From positions 1-16,049 of the forward strand of contig RFUP01000011.1 in NCBI GenBank assembly GCA_009922885.1: DNA of 16,049 nt, given 5' to 3'. Of the stretch, positions 1-7,947 are shown piece after piece (positions within the stretch are counted from its first letter, which is position 1; each line of letters begins with the position of its first letter). The notes under the pieces are model-generated. The model saw only the letters and a program-made list of their open reading frames with translations, was not told where the DNA came from and did no database searches. Position numbers and translations under genes: made by a program. Origin of the DNA: Paracoccaceae bacterium (GTDB lineage: Bacteria; Pseudomonadota; Alphaproteobacteria; Rhodobacterales; Rhodobacteraceae).

Positions 1-67
<67 letters not shown>

Positions 68-97
68 AATTCTTCCTATAAACACCAGATACGTGCA

Positions 98-130
98 GCC
101 CGACGACAACCGTCGGGCCTTTTGCTTTTG
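98..130 (+). terminator. Intrinsic terminator after the tRNA
   Basis: A perfect 8 bp stem, GCCCGACG at 98-105 and CGTCGGGC at 111-118, closes a five-base loop (ACAAC) and is followed by CTTTTGCTTTT. It lies 30 bases after the tRNA 3' end and points in the tRNA direction. The rest of the gap to 258 holds no gene or clear signal that I can see. Confidence 0.8.
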
Positions 131-258
131 AAATTCTTGTCAAAACCCGTTCAACCTTTGCCAAGAACCCCATCCCAAGGGAAGACGATCAAGCAGGTTC
201 GATCGCTTCACCTCGAAACAACCTCCCAAAACCAGTCCAGCTGATCCAAAGCGGTCAG

Positions 259-1326
259 TTATTGCGAGCGGGAGCCAATGGAGCGATCGATCAGGGAAAT
301 CCAGTTCTCATGACAGATCTTTCGTAAAAGCGCGTCGTCGAAGCCATGTTTGTTCATCGCTTGGACCAGCCCTTGTAGACCTGCCACATCGCCAAGAACG
401 GATGTGATTTCGGCTCCATCAAAGTCAGACCCGAAGCCGACGTGGTCTTCTCCGAGTTGGTCCAACAAGTAATCGATATGGCGCAACATGGGATCCCATC
501 CGCGGGACGAGTCCTTTTGACCATCGCTATTCAGGAAGCCGACGGCGAAGTTCAGCCCAACCATGCCGCCACTCTCGCGGATCATGCTAAGTTGGCGATC
601 AGTAAGATTTCGAGTGGAAGGGCAAATCGCGTGAGCATTGGAATGGGTGGCAACCAACGGCGCACAGCTGATCGCGGCGACGTCATTGAAACCCGCTTCA
701 TTCATGTGGCTCAGGTCGATCATAATGTTCAGCTGGTTGCATTCCCGGACCAGGCGTTTGCCCGCATCGGTCAACCCTGGACCTGTATCAGGGGAGGATG
801 GAAAAGCGAAGGGAACGCCATTGCCAAAAATGGTGGGACGCGACCAGACAGGACCAATGCTGCGCAGGCCCATGGCGTGAAATGCGTGCAGGTTGTCGAG
901 ATTTTCGTCGATGGCCTCTGCACCCTCCATATGCATCACCGCGGCAATAACACCGCTGGCAATGCAGTCTCGCACCTCACCACCCGAACGGCAGATCTTG
1001 AAGGCACCCTCCGAAGATCGTTCCATCCATAGCAAATGGCTCGCGGCCGCGAATGCGGGTGCCAGAGCTTCGGAGGCTTCTATCAGCTCGGGAAGCGGCA
1101 GATTGTAGGGGGGATTTTCCATCATTGCCATGTAAATGGCACTGTCATGCGCTACGGGAGAAGGCAGATAAATGGCGAAAAAGCCGCCAGCAAAGCCCCC
1201 CGCCTGCATCCGTGGCAGATCAAGATGGCCGCACCCTTCACCAGTCAACCAAATCGCTTCGCGGTTTTCCGGGGCCTGCAGGATGCGCAGAAGAATATCA
1301 TTGTGACCGTCGAAGACAGGTATCAT
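259..1326 (-). CDS. Membrane dipeptidase family (peptidase M19), cytoplasmic
   Basis: Zinc-dependent dipeptidase of family M19 (renal dipeptidase type), which hydrolyses dipeptides and in characterised members tolerates D-residues at the C-terminal position. The 355-residue length fits. The binuclear zinc ligands are visible: H8 and D10 in DGHND, E134 in HMEGAE, H207 in DLSHMN, H228 in ATHSN, and D301 in GFGSDFDG. There is no signal peptide, so it should act in the cytoplasm on imported substrate. The ATG at 1326 is supported by AGGAG eight bases upstream. It lies 102 bp after the ATPase gene on the same strand and is probably the last gene of the importer operon, although a separate promoter in that gap cannot be excluded. 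The family is secure; substrate specificity is inferred from context. Confidence 0.9.
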   Translation of the reverse strand: MIPVFDGHNDILLRILQAPENREAIWLTGEGCGHLDLPRMQAGGFAGGFFAIYLPSPVAHDSAIYMAMMENPPYNLPLPELIEASEALAPAFAAASHLLWMERSSEGAFKICRSGGEVRDCIASGVIAAVMHMEGAEAIDENLDNLHAFHAMGLRSIGPVWSRPTIFGNGVPFAFPSSPDTGPGLTDAGKRLVRECNQLNIMIDLSHMNEAGFNDVAAISCAPLVATHSNAHAICPSTRNLTDRQLSMIRESGGMVGLNFAVGFLNSDGQKDSSRGWDPMLRHIDYLLDQLGEDHVGFGSDFDGAEITSVLGDVAGLQGLVQAMNKHGFDDALLRKICHENWISLIDRSIGSRSQ

Positions 1327-1428
1327 GTCATTAAGCTCCTGCTGGCAGAATACGTTGTCGGCCCAAGTCGATTGCCAGAGGCCCGGGGTGTTTCTGAACC
1401 GAGGGAACCCAACGTGTGCGCCATATGA

Positions 1429-2187
1429 TCACCCCAGCAATCGATCTGCTGACGCGTCAAAAAGACTGCGCGCATAGACGGTGGATATGCGAGCTGACGC
1501 GAGGTCTTCGCGAGACAGTTCTTCGACCGCGCGCCCGTGCTGCATAACGAGAATATCGTCGCATATATGGTCGATCACCGCGAGGTCGTGGCTGACCATT
1601 AGAAAGGTTAGCCCACGTTCCTCCCGTAAACGCGTGAGCAGGTTCAATACTTCGGCCTGAACTGAGGCATCCAAGGCGCTGGTGGGTTCGTCCAACAAAA
1701 GAATCTCCGGCTGCAACATCAAGGCGCGTGCGATAGCCACGCGCTGCCTCTGTCCACCGGAGAGCTGATGAGGATAGCGGAACCGAAAACTCTTCGGCAG
1801 CCCAACGTCGTCCAAAGCCTTCATGACGCGGGAATCCGTGTCGCCAATCCCGTGAATCATAAGCGGTTCTGACAGGGTCCGATCAATGGTATGTCGCGGA
1901 TGAAGGCTCGCATACGGATCCTGAAACACCATCTGAACTCGAGCGGAGAAAGACTTGCCTCTGGGGGACGGCAGCGCCTCACCGCCGATCTTGATTGTTC
2001 CTCCCGTGATCGGTGCAAGTCCGCAGATTGCCCTTAGGATGGTCGATTTCCCCGATCCGCTTTCCCCAACCAAGCCATAACTTTTATGTTTGTCCACGCA
2101 TAACGAGACGCCTTCCACTGCTTTGACCTTGCGGCCCTTGGCGTCGAAGGTGACAGAAAGGTCCTGAATTTCGATATAATCAGTCAT
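1429..2187 (-). CDS. Dipeptide/oligopeptide ABC transporter ATPase (DppF/OppF type)
   Basis: Second ATP-binding subunit of the importer, 252 residues from the chosen start. Walker A GESGSGKST is at residues 41-49, the Q-loop at Q89 (VFQD), the signature LSGGQ at 142-146, Walker B ILLLDEP at 162-168 and the switch histidine at H200. The C-terminal extension is short compared with E. coli DppF, although a remnant of the usual peptide-transporter tail (VYARSLF) is present. An in-frame start exists 18 codons upstream at 2241, but it would run deep into the preceding gene. The ATG at 2187 makes an 8 bp overlap (ATGACTGA) with the upstream stop and has AGGGA about ten bases ahead. The overlap suggests translational coupling with the other ATPase; the two would form a heterodimer under the membrane pore. 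Confidence 0.92.
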   Translation of the reverse strand: MTDYIEIQDLSVTFDAKGRKVKAVEGVSLCVDKHKSYGLVGESGSGKSTILRAICGLAPITGGTIKIGGEALPSPRGKSFSARVQMVFQDPYASLHPRHTIDRTLSEPLMIHGIGDTDSRVMKALDDVGLPKSFRFRYPHQLSGGQRQRVAIARALMLQPEILLLDEPTSALDASVQAEVLNLLTRLREERGLTFLMVSHDLAVIDHICDDILVMQHGRAVEELSREDLASARISTVYARSLFDASADRLLG

Positions 2188-3013
2188 TCGCCCACGTCCC
2201 TGTGCGATCAAGGCCCGGCAAGGGCGCACGGCTGCCACCAATCCGCGGCAGGCAATTCAGCAGACCACGCGTATAGGGATGCTGAGCGGCCATAAGATCA
2301 CGCGCGACCAGCTCTTCAACGACGCGCCCCTTGTACATCACTAGAACGCGATCACAGAAACGGGCCACCAATCGCAGGTCGTGACTGATGAAGATCAGGC
2401 CCATCCCACGTTCCCGTACAAGCCCATCAAGGATCGATAGAACTTCGGCTTGCACCGTAACATCGAGAGCGCTGGTCGGTTCGTCTGCGATCAATAGGTC
2501 CGGCTCTGGGATTAACATCATCGCGATCATCACACGCTGCCCCATACCACCCGAAAGCTCGTGCGGATAAGCATCCATCACGCGTTCGGGGTCACGGATC
2601 TGCACGGCCTCGAGGGCAGCGAGTGCCTTTTTGCGAGCTTCGGCAGCTCCAAGCCGGTCGCGCTGGCGAAGCCCCTCTGTCAATTGATCACCAACCCGCA
2701 TGACCGGATTCAACGAATATTTCGGATCCTGCATCACCATCGCAATGCGGCGCCCCCGCAACGCACGCATATCCCGTTCACTTGCTTTTGATAAATCTTG
2801 GCCGTCAAAGATCATGCGATCGGTCTGGATTTTTCCCGGCGGGCGGATCAGGCGGAGCACGGCCCGGCCTGTCATTGTCTTGCCCGACCCGCTTTCGCCA
2901 ACAATTCCAAGGCGCTCTCGCCCAAGTTGGAACGAGACACCACGAACAGCCTCGACAGGCCCGGTTTCAGTGGAAAAGGTGACGCGCAAATTTTCAACTT
3001 CAAGAAGGCTCAT
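2180..3013 (-). CDS. Dipeptide/oligopeptide ABC transporter ATPase (DppD/OppD type)
   Basis: First ATP-binding subunit, 277 residues. Walker A GESGSGKTM is at 39-47, the Q-loop in MVMQDP near residue 95, the signature LSGGM at 153-157, Walker B LLIADEP at 173-179 and the switch histidine at H211. The C-terminal motif QHPYTRGLL (244-252) is typical of the oligopeptide ATPase C-terminal domain, but the protein stops soon after it and is shorter than E. coli DppD. One oddity is that the position after the signature reads GMGQR, where most family members have GMRQR. The ATG at 3013 overlaps the upstream permease stop by four bases (ATGA) and has AGGAG about ten bases upstream. Family assignment is firm; the transported peptide is unknown. 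Confidence 0.93.
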   Translation of the reverse strand: MSLLEVENLRVTFSTETGPVEAVRGVSFQLGRERLGIVGESGSGKTMTGRAVLRLIRPPGKIQTDRMIFDGQDLSKASERDMRALRGRRIAMVMQDPKYSLNPVMRVGDQLTEGLRQRDRLGAAEARKKALAALEAVQIRDPERVMDAYPHELSGGMGQRVMIAMMLIPEPDLLIADEPTSALDVTVQAEVLSILDGLVRERGMGLIFISHDLRLVARFCDRVLVMYKGRVVEELVARDLMAAQHPYTRGLLNCLPRIGGSRAPLPGLDRTGTWAND

Positions 3014-3915
3014 CGTGCGGCACTCCTGGGGTCTAGAACATCGCGCAAGCCGTCACCCAGCAGGTTGAAGCCCAAAGAGACAATAAATATTGCGAGCCCT
3101 GGCATTGTGGCGACCCACCATTGTTCAAACAGGAACTTCCGGCCCGAACTGATCATCAAGCCCCACTCGGGCAGAGGCGGCTGTGCCCCGAGACCCAAAA
3201 ACCCCAACCCTGCCGCGATCAAGATCACACCGGCCATGTCGAGAGTCACACGAATGATGACCGATGGCAGGCACATAGGCATTACATGCCCCCAGATGAT
3301 CCGAGCCGATCCCGCGCCTTGCAGACGCACCGCCGCGATGTAGTCGGAGGAGCGGACTGTCAGTGTTTCGGCGCGGGCTACTCGAGCGTAGGGTGGCCAA
3401 GCGGTTAGCGCGATGGCCAGAACTGCATTGAAGATGCCGGGGCCGAGAACCGCCACAAGTGCCAATGCCAAAATCAATCGCGGAAATGCTAGAAAGATAT
3501 CGGTGATCCGCATCAGTGTGGTATCCACCAATCCGCCGAAATAGCCTGCAACCGTGCCAATCAATAGGCCCAGCGCCGGGGCGGTTAATGCGACCAGTGC
3601 CACGATATATAACGTAATGCGAGCGCCGTGGACGATCCGGCTCCAGATGTCGCGACCAAAATCATCAGTGCCAAGCCAATGGCCGCGAGTCCCCGGTGGC
3701 AAAAGCCTCTGGGTCAGATCCTGCGTCGTCGGGTCTTGGGTTGCAAAAAGCGGGGCGAAGGCCGCCATTGCAAAGAGTATCAAGATGATCGTCAGCCCTG
3801 TAATGGCGAGCGGGTTGCGCCGCAGGCGGATCCAGGCCAACCACACCTGGCCAATCCGGGCCTGATGGCGAGATGTTGGGTTTGGGTCAGTCAGCCATTG
3901 GGTCATGCGGGTCAT
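3010..3915 (-). CDS. Dipeptide/oligopeptide ABC transporter permease (DppC/OppC type)
   Basis: Inner-membrane permease of the importer, 301 residues, the usual size for DppC. An N-terminal membrane helix (about residues 37-58) precedes the family motif HWLGTDDFGRDIWSR. Several hydrophobic segments follow, then the cytoplasmic EAA coupling loop (SSDYIAAVRLQGAGSARI...HVMP, about residues 189-214) that contacts the ATPases. The protein ends LLGDGLRDVLDPR, a typical family C-terminus. The ATG at 3915 overlaps the upstream stop by four bases and has GAGGG upstream; a second in-frame ATG three codons later (3906) is an alternative. It pairs with the upstream DppB-type subunit to form the translocation pore. 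Confidence 0.93.
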   Translation of the reverse strand: MTRMTQWLTDPNPTSRHQARIGQVWLAWIRLRRNPLAITGLTIILILFAMAAFAPLFATQDPTTQDLTQRLLPPGTRGHWLGTDDFGRDIWSRIVHGARITLYIVALVALTAPALGLLIGTVAGYFGGLVDTTLMRITDIFLAFPRLILALALVAVLGPGIFNAVLAIALTAWPPYARVARAETLTVRSSDYIAAVRLQGAGSARIIWGHVMPMCLPSVIIRVTLDMAGVILIAAGLGFLGLGAQPPLPEWGLMISSGRKFLFEQWWVATMPGLAIFIVSLGFNLLGDGLRDVLDPRSAAR

Positions 3916-4970
3916 GTGCGCGCCCTCGGATCAACAAGCCTGTAAAGGATATCGCTGGCCATATTCAGGGTCACAAAGACGACACCCACCACAATGGTGC
4001 CGCCCAAGACAGCAGGCATATCCGCCGTGAACAAGGCATCGGTAATGTAGCTGCCCAACCCTGGCCAGGCGAAGATGGTTTCGGTCAGCACCGATCCTTC
4101 CAAAAGATAGGCATAGGACAAGGCAATGACGGTGATCAGGGGCACCATGACGTTTTTCATGGCGTGAACCCAGATGACCCGCCATTCCGGCATGCCTTTA
4201 ACGCGGGCAGTCGTGATGTATTCCTGTCCCAATTCATTCATCATGAAACTGCGTGTCATTCGGCTGATGTAGGCCATCGAGACATAGCCCAGGATTCCCG
4301 CAGGCAGCACGATGTGCGACAGCGCATTGGCAAACACCTCCCAAGCTCCGTTCAGAGCGGTGTCGATGAGGATGGCGCCAGTATATTGCGTCATAGAGAA
4401 TTCGAGCATCATCTCGTAAACGGGATCGAGCCTGCCGGGGCCGCCCACCCAGTCAAGGTGCCCATAGAACACCAAAAGGCCGATTAGCCCCAACCAGAAC
4501 ACCGGCATCGAGTATCCCATCAGGCCAACAAGGCGCACCACCTGATCGGCCAAGCTGCCCGGTCGCGTAGCAGCCAGTACGCCGGCCGGAACACCGACGA
4601 TAACGCCGATGATTGTGCCCAAAGTTGCGAGTTCAAGGGTGGCCGGGAAATAGCGCGCGATTTCGCCAATAATTGGTGCCCCCGTGCGGATCGACGTCCC
4701 TAGATCGCCTTGAACGGCGTCCAGAACATAGATTCCGAACTGTTTCCATAGCGGCTGATCCAATCCCAAGGCGACGCGCGCTGCTTCATATTGCGCGGCC
4801 GTTGCCCTTTCGCCGACGATCGATAACACCGGGTCAATGGGCACGACGCGGCCGATGAAGAACGTTACGAGCAAGAGGCCAAGAAGGGTGATTGCAAGAG
4901 TAGTCAGGCCGCCTGCGATCTGTCGCAAGAAGGCCAGGCTGCGGGCGGGGGTGTTTTGAGTGGTGGTCAT
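3912..4970 (-). CDS. Dipeptide/oligopeptide ABC transporter permease (DppB/OppB type)
   Basis: Second pore subunit, 352 residues from the ATG at 4970, close to the usual DppB length of about 340. An N-terminal helix (about residues 19-42) is followed by a periplasmic segment with LGLDQPLWKQFG...GDLGTSI, further helices, the EAA loop (QEYITTARVKGMPEWRVI...P) and the family C-terminal block EGSVLTETIFAWPGLG...LVDPRAR. The frame also opens at a TTG at 5018, but that would put a strong hairpin and T-run inside the coding sequence, so I prefer the ATG, which starts MTTTQNTPARS. The Shine-Dalgarno signal is weak (CCGGA right before the start), so expression may depend on ribosomes arriving from the binding-protein gene. 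It overlaps the next permease by four bases. Confidence 0.9.
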   Translation of the reverse strand: MTTTQNTPARSLAFLRQIAGGLTTLAITLLGLLLVTFFIGRVVPIDPVLSIVGERATAAQYEAARVALGLDQPLWKQFGIYVLDAVQGDLGTSIRTGAPIIGEIARYFPATLELATLGTIIGVIVGVPAGVLAATRPGSLADQVVRLVGLMGYSMPVFWLGLIGLLVFYGHLDWVGGPGRLDPVYEMMLEFSMTQYTGAILIDTALNGAWEVFANALSHIVLPAGILGYVSMAYISRMTRSFMMNELGQEYITTARVKGMPEWRVIWVHAMKNVMVPLITVIALSYAYLLEGSVLTETIFAWPGLGSYITDALFTADMPAVLGGTIVVGVVFVTLNMASDILYRLVDPRART

Positions 4971-4975
4971 TCCGG

Positions 4976-5013
4976 AAAAAAGGATGCGCCGCGCCCATGT
5001 TTCTGGGCGCGGC
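4976..5013 (-). terminator. Hairpin with T-run between binding-protein and permease genes
   Basis: In the transcript direction, a perfect 10 bp GC-rich stem (GCCGCGCCCA paired with TGGGCGCGGC; plus-strand 5004-5013 and 4988-4997, six-base loop) is followed by GCATCC and six T (4981-4976). It sits in the 52 bp gap between the binding-protein stop and the first permease start. It looks like a leaky intrinsic terminator or mRNA-stabilising element that would make the binding protein more abundant than the membrane subunits, a common arrangement in ABC importer operons. Read-through must occur if the permeases have no promoter of their own. Confidence 0.7.
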
Positions 5014-5022
5014 GGCAACCCC

Positions 5023-6621
5023 TTACTTTGTCACCAGCCAGTAGACGACCGAGTCCGTTGCGCCACCGGTGTAGAAGTTCTGCACATTGTCGCGTAGACC
5101 GGTTTGGCTTTTCTGCTGGAACATCAGGACGAAGGCCGAGCTATCGCGGTGCTTGCGCTGGATTTCTTCATACATGGCTTTGCGCTTGTCACCGTCTTTT
5201 TCAACGACGGCTGCTTCTGTCATCGGGCCAAGGTCTGCCGGATCCCAAGCGGTGCGCCATGCAAGGAAGCCGGTTGCCCCTGCCTCGTCACGATTGTCTG
5301 GGTTCATTGCGAAGGTCGAGGCATTGGTGTGCGGATCAGGATAGTCCGGACCCCATGTTTGCAGGGTGATGTCATGCTGACGGGCGCGGTATTTTCCCAG
5401 AACTGTCTTACCGTCACCCACGTCCAATGTCAGGTTGATCCCGATTTGACCAAAAGTGTTTTGGATTGATTGAGCGATATCCATACGCTCTTGGTCGTTG
5501 CGGACTGTCAGACCCACTTCGAGCGGAAGCGCCACGCCGGATTCTGCCATAAGCGCTTTGGCTTTCTCGACATCGAGGCTGTAGGGGTTTTCTGTCAATG
5601 CACCCAAGAAGCCTTCGGGAAGGAAGGCCTGATGCACACCCCACTGACCCTTCAGGATAGTGTCGGTCATGCCCTGATAGTCAACGCCCCAACGCATGGC
5701 CTCAAGAACCTTCGGGTTTGTAAGCTCGGGCTTCTTTTGGTTCATCGCCAGATAATAGACCTGTCCGCCAACATCATCCTGAATGCGGACTTCAGAGTTG
5801 CCGGTCAGCCCTTCAACGTCAGTTGGTGTGAGGCCGCGCGCAATATCAATGTCTCCCTTTTCCAACAGGAGGCGCTGAGTGGCTGGTTCAGGCACGTGGC
5901 GCATAAAGACATTCTTAATGATTGCGTCACCGCGCCAATGGCCTGAGCGGGCCTCAAGGATATAGCCTTCGTTCGGTTTGTAGGATTTCAACACATAGGC
6001 GCCGGTTCCAGCCGAGTTTGCCTTCAGCCATTCGTTGCCCATGTCGCCATTGGTTTCGTTTGCCATGACCGTGGTCATATCAACGATGTTTGCCACACCT
6101 GCCGTCAGACAGTTGTAGACGAAGGTGGGGGCGTAAGCCTTGTCGGTCTTGATTACAACCGTATCACCCTCGGCGGTAATCATCTGGTCCACGTTTTCTG
6201 GAGTGAAGCCGAACTGTGTCAGAATGAAAGCTGGGGTCTTGTTCAATTTGACGACCCGGCGCAGCGATCCTGCGGCGTCTTCTGCGGTCAAGGGGTTGCC
6301 GCTGCTGAAGGTGACACCTGCGCGGATCTTGAAGCGATAGGTCACGCCGTCATCATCGCCCGACCAGCTCTCGGCAAGACCGGGAACCAACTCGCCGGGC
6401 TTGAGAGGGTCAAGCTCAACCAGCGTGTCATAGAGGTTGTTGTTCAAGTCGACGCCCGAAAATTCAAACGCTTCATGCGGGTCGATCGAAACGATGTCGT
6501 CAATCCCGTCGGCCACAACCAGCGTTTCGGCGGGCGTTGCCGCAAAAAGAGCCACTGGTGCGGTGCATGTCATAAGTGCCGCCACAAAAGCCACACGGGC
6601 TGTTCTGCGCTTCAGTATCAT
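5023..6621 (-). CDS. Periplasmic peptide-binding protein of ABC importer (SBP_bac_5, DppA/OppA type)
   Basis: Extracytoplasmic substrate-binding subunit, 532 residues, normal length for family 5 binding proteins. The N-terminus is a clear Sec signal peptide: MILKRRTAR, a hydrophobic core (FVAALMTCTAPVALF), then a probable cut near A27/A28. The mature protein opens with the family pattern SIDPHEAFEFSGVDLNNNLYDTLVELDP, followed by LAESWSGDDDGVTYRFKIRAG and NPLTAEDAAGSLRR, which are hallmark blocks of the peptide/nickel-binding family. No lipobox is present at the cut site, so it should be soluble in the periplasm. The ATG at 6621 has AAGGGAG seven bases upstream. It is the first gene of the importer operon, transcribed divergently from an RpiR-type regulator. 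Dipeptides are the favoured ligand because of the M19 dipeptidase; sequence alone does not fix the ligand. Confidence 0.94.
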   Translation of the reverse strand: MILKRRTARVAFVAALMTCTAPVALFAATPAETLVVADGIDDIVSIDPHEAFEFSGVDLNNNLYDTLVELDPLKPGELVPGLAESWSGDDDGVTYRFKIRAGVTFSSGNPLTAEDAAGSLRRVVKLNKTPAFILTQFGFTPENVDQMITAEGDTVVIKTDKAYAPTFVYNCLTAGVANIVDMTTVMANETNGDMGNEWLKANSAGTGAYVLKSYKPNEGYILEARSGHWRGDAIIKNVFMRHVPEPATQRLLLEKGDIDIARGLTPTDVEGLTGNSEVRIQDDVGGQVYYLAMNQKKPELTNPKVLEAMRWGVDYQGMTDTILKGQWGVHQAFLPEGFLGALTENPYSLDVEKAKALMAESGVALPLEVGLTVRNDQERMDIAQSIQNTFGQIGINLTLDVGDGKTVLGKYRARQHDITLQTWGPDYPDPHTNASTFAMNPDNRDEAGATGFLAWRTAWDPADLGPMTEAAVVEKDGDKRKAMYEEIQRKHRDSSAFVLMFQQKSQTGLRDNVQNFYTGGATDSVVYWLVTK

Positions 6622-7083
6622 TGTCAGACTCCCTTATTTGTCTTGGGCAATAGCGCCCATTAGTTGGTTGATTGGTCGAAGAGTTAGGCGACTAGTCAGT
6701 TCATCTTCGCACTTTTCGTGCATCCGTGAGGGAATGATGGCGCGGTGTTGGTAGCGCCATCGCAGCAGCTTTGATCGTCAGTAATTCGATCCCGCTGAGT
6801 GCCCTTACTGCGACCATCAGCGCTTTGGACTGCGGCGCGAGCGGTAGGACGAAAAGTGTCGGCGGGGTCGAAAGTTCCAGCATTTTCATGGACGCCGCAG
6901 GTCACTTGGCTTGTGAGAAGGGAGCCCACTTCTTAATTGATTAAAGCGTAGATGAGAATTTGATAGCAATCAAATATATTTTGCGATAAAAATAACATAT
7001 CGGGTTTGAGTGCCGAAAACTTGCGAAATATCAGGCATCGTTGTCTGGTTGCCGCACAAAAACGGGCAGCGAGGGTGGCATCA
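6622..7083. other. Divergent promoter region between importer operon and RpiR regulator
   Basis: This 462 bp spacer has no convincing gene. A 62-codon open frame on the minus strand (6701-6889, starting MKMLELSTPP) has no ribosome binding site and no recognisable motif, so I do not call it. A small hairpin (GGGC/GCCC around the bases just upstream of the binding-protein start) lies in the putative leader. The segment 6930-7000 is strikingly AT-rich compared with the surroundings and carries the inverted repeat listed separately. Promoters for both directions most likely lie there, which would leave a leader of about 300 bases for the binding-protein mRNA. Confidence 0.5.
6958..6975. promoter_or_regulatory. 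Candidate operator: inverted repeat ATTTGAT-N4-ATCAAAT
   Basis: A perfect 18 bp inverted repeat with 7 bp arms and a four-base spacer (AGCA) sits in the AT-rich part of the divergent spacer. A second, smaller one (TTAAT-TG-ATTAA, 6933-6944) lies about 28 bp away, centre to centre. Location between the regulator and the operon it faces makes them candidate binding sites for the RpiR protein. Possible -35-like TTGATA/TTGATT hexamers overlap the larger repeat on both strands, but I could not find matching strong -10 boxes. Binding is inference. Confidence 0.4.
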
Positions 7084-7947
7084 ATGAACGGAGATCTTTC
7101 CGAGCTGTTGGGTTCAATAGCAGCAACGCAGCCAGGTCTCACAAAGTTAGAGAGTCGAATCGCGGCCTATCTGCAGGCGCGGCCAGAAACCATTCTTGTG
7201 GAGACCAGCGCCGAAATCGCCCGAAAACTTGACATTAGTCCTATGACCGTGACCCGCTTTTATCGGAAGCTTGGTTTCGACGGAGCACTCGACGCTCGCG
7301 CAGCAGCCCGACGTACAGCCTTCGGGCCGGAAACCCGGCGGATTGACCAACGGTTTGCGTCCACTGATGCGTTTCGACGTGCGACAGACAGAAGGGAAGA
7401 CGCTGACCTCGGCTATGCGGCAGTTGATGCGGCGATTGCACTTTGCGAGACGCAGGTCTGGAAGGATGTCGTTGGCCTTGTCGCGGAGCCGGACAGCGTA
7501 AAGGTCGTCGGCTTTCAGACGATGCACTTCTTGGCGGACGGGTTGAGTCGTCGCCTCAGCTATCTGCGTGACAGAGTGCATATCCTTGATGGAATCGACG
7601 GAGTGTATGCCGGCCTTTTGCCCGCGCCAGGTGAGCGGATCACTCTGATCATGATCGACACCTTTCGATATGGCGCACAAGGCCCTCTGCTCGCACGTTT
7701 TGCGCGTGAGCGTGGTGTGGATGTGGTGATTTTTGCTGACGAGTTTTGTGACTGGGCGACCGGCATCACGCCGTATGTCTTAAGATATCCAGCGGAAACG
7801 CGTTTTGTGCTTTCGCTTCCACTTGGGATCACAGCAGGCCTGACGCTTCTATTGCAAGACGTAGCCACTGCACTTGGCGATGAAGCTTTGCAGAGGATCG
7901 CAAAACTATCTGATGCGCAGGACCACTTTGGTTTGTTTCTGGAGTAA
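7084..7947 (+). CDS. RpiR-family transcriptional regulator (HTH plus SIS domain)
   Basis: Predicted DNA-binding regulator of 287 residues, the normal RpiR length. Residues about 20-63 form the N-terminal HTH_6 domain, with the recognition segment TSAEIARKLDISPMTVTRFYRKLG. A linker then leads to a SIS-type sensor domain (about residues 120-265), visible in VKVVGFQTMHFLADGLSRRL and ITLIMIDTFRYGAQG. RpiR proteins usually sense phosphosugars, so one facing a peptide importer is somewhat unusual. The reading frame extends upstream to a TTG at 7006, but the ATG at 7084 has GAGGG nine bases ahead and gives the family's usual N-terminus. It is transcribed away from the importer operon and probably controls it and itself. 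The effector is unknown. Confidence 0.88.
   Translation: MNGDLSELLGSIAATQPGLTKLESRIAAYLQARPETILVETSAEIARKLDISPMTVTRFYRKLGFDGALDARAAARRTAFGPETRRIDQRFASTDAFRRATDRREDADLGYAAVDAAIALCETQVWKDVVGLVAEPDSVKVVGFQTMHFLADGLSRRLSYLRDRVHILDGIDGVYAGLLPAPGERITLIMIDTFRYGAQGPLLARFARERGVDVVIFADEFCDWATGITPYVLRYPAETRFVLSLPLGITAGLTLLLQDVATALGDEALQRIAKLSDAQDHFGLFLE

Noticed and set aside
4971..5018. Upstream TTG start for the first permease
   Set aside because: It would place a perfect terminator-like hairpin and T-run inside the coding sequence and add a non-conserved N-terminus; the ATG at 4970 gives a normal-length protein.
7006..7083. Upstream TTG start for the RpiR regulator
   Set aside because: The ATG at 7084 has a well-spaced GAGGG and yields the usual RpiR N-terminus and length; the extra 26 residues are basic and family-foreign.
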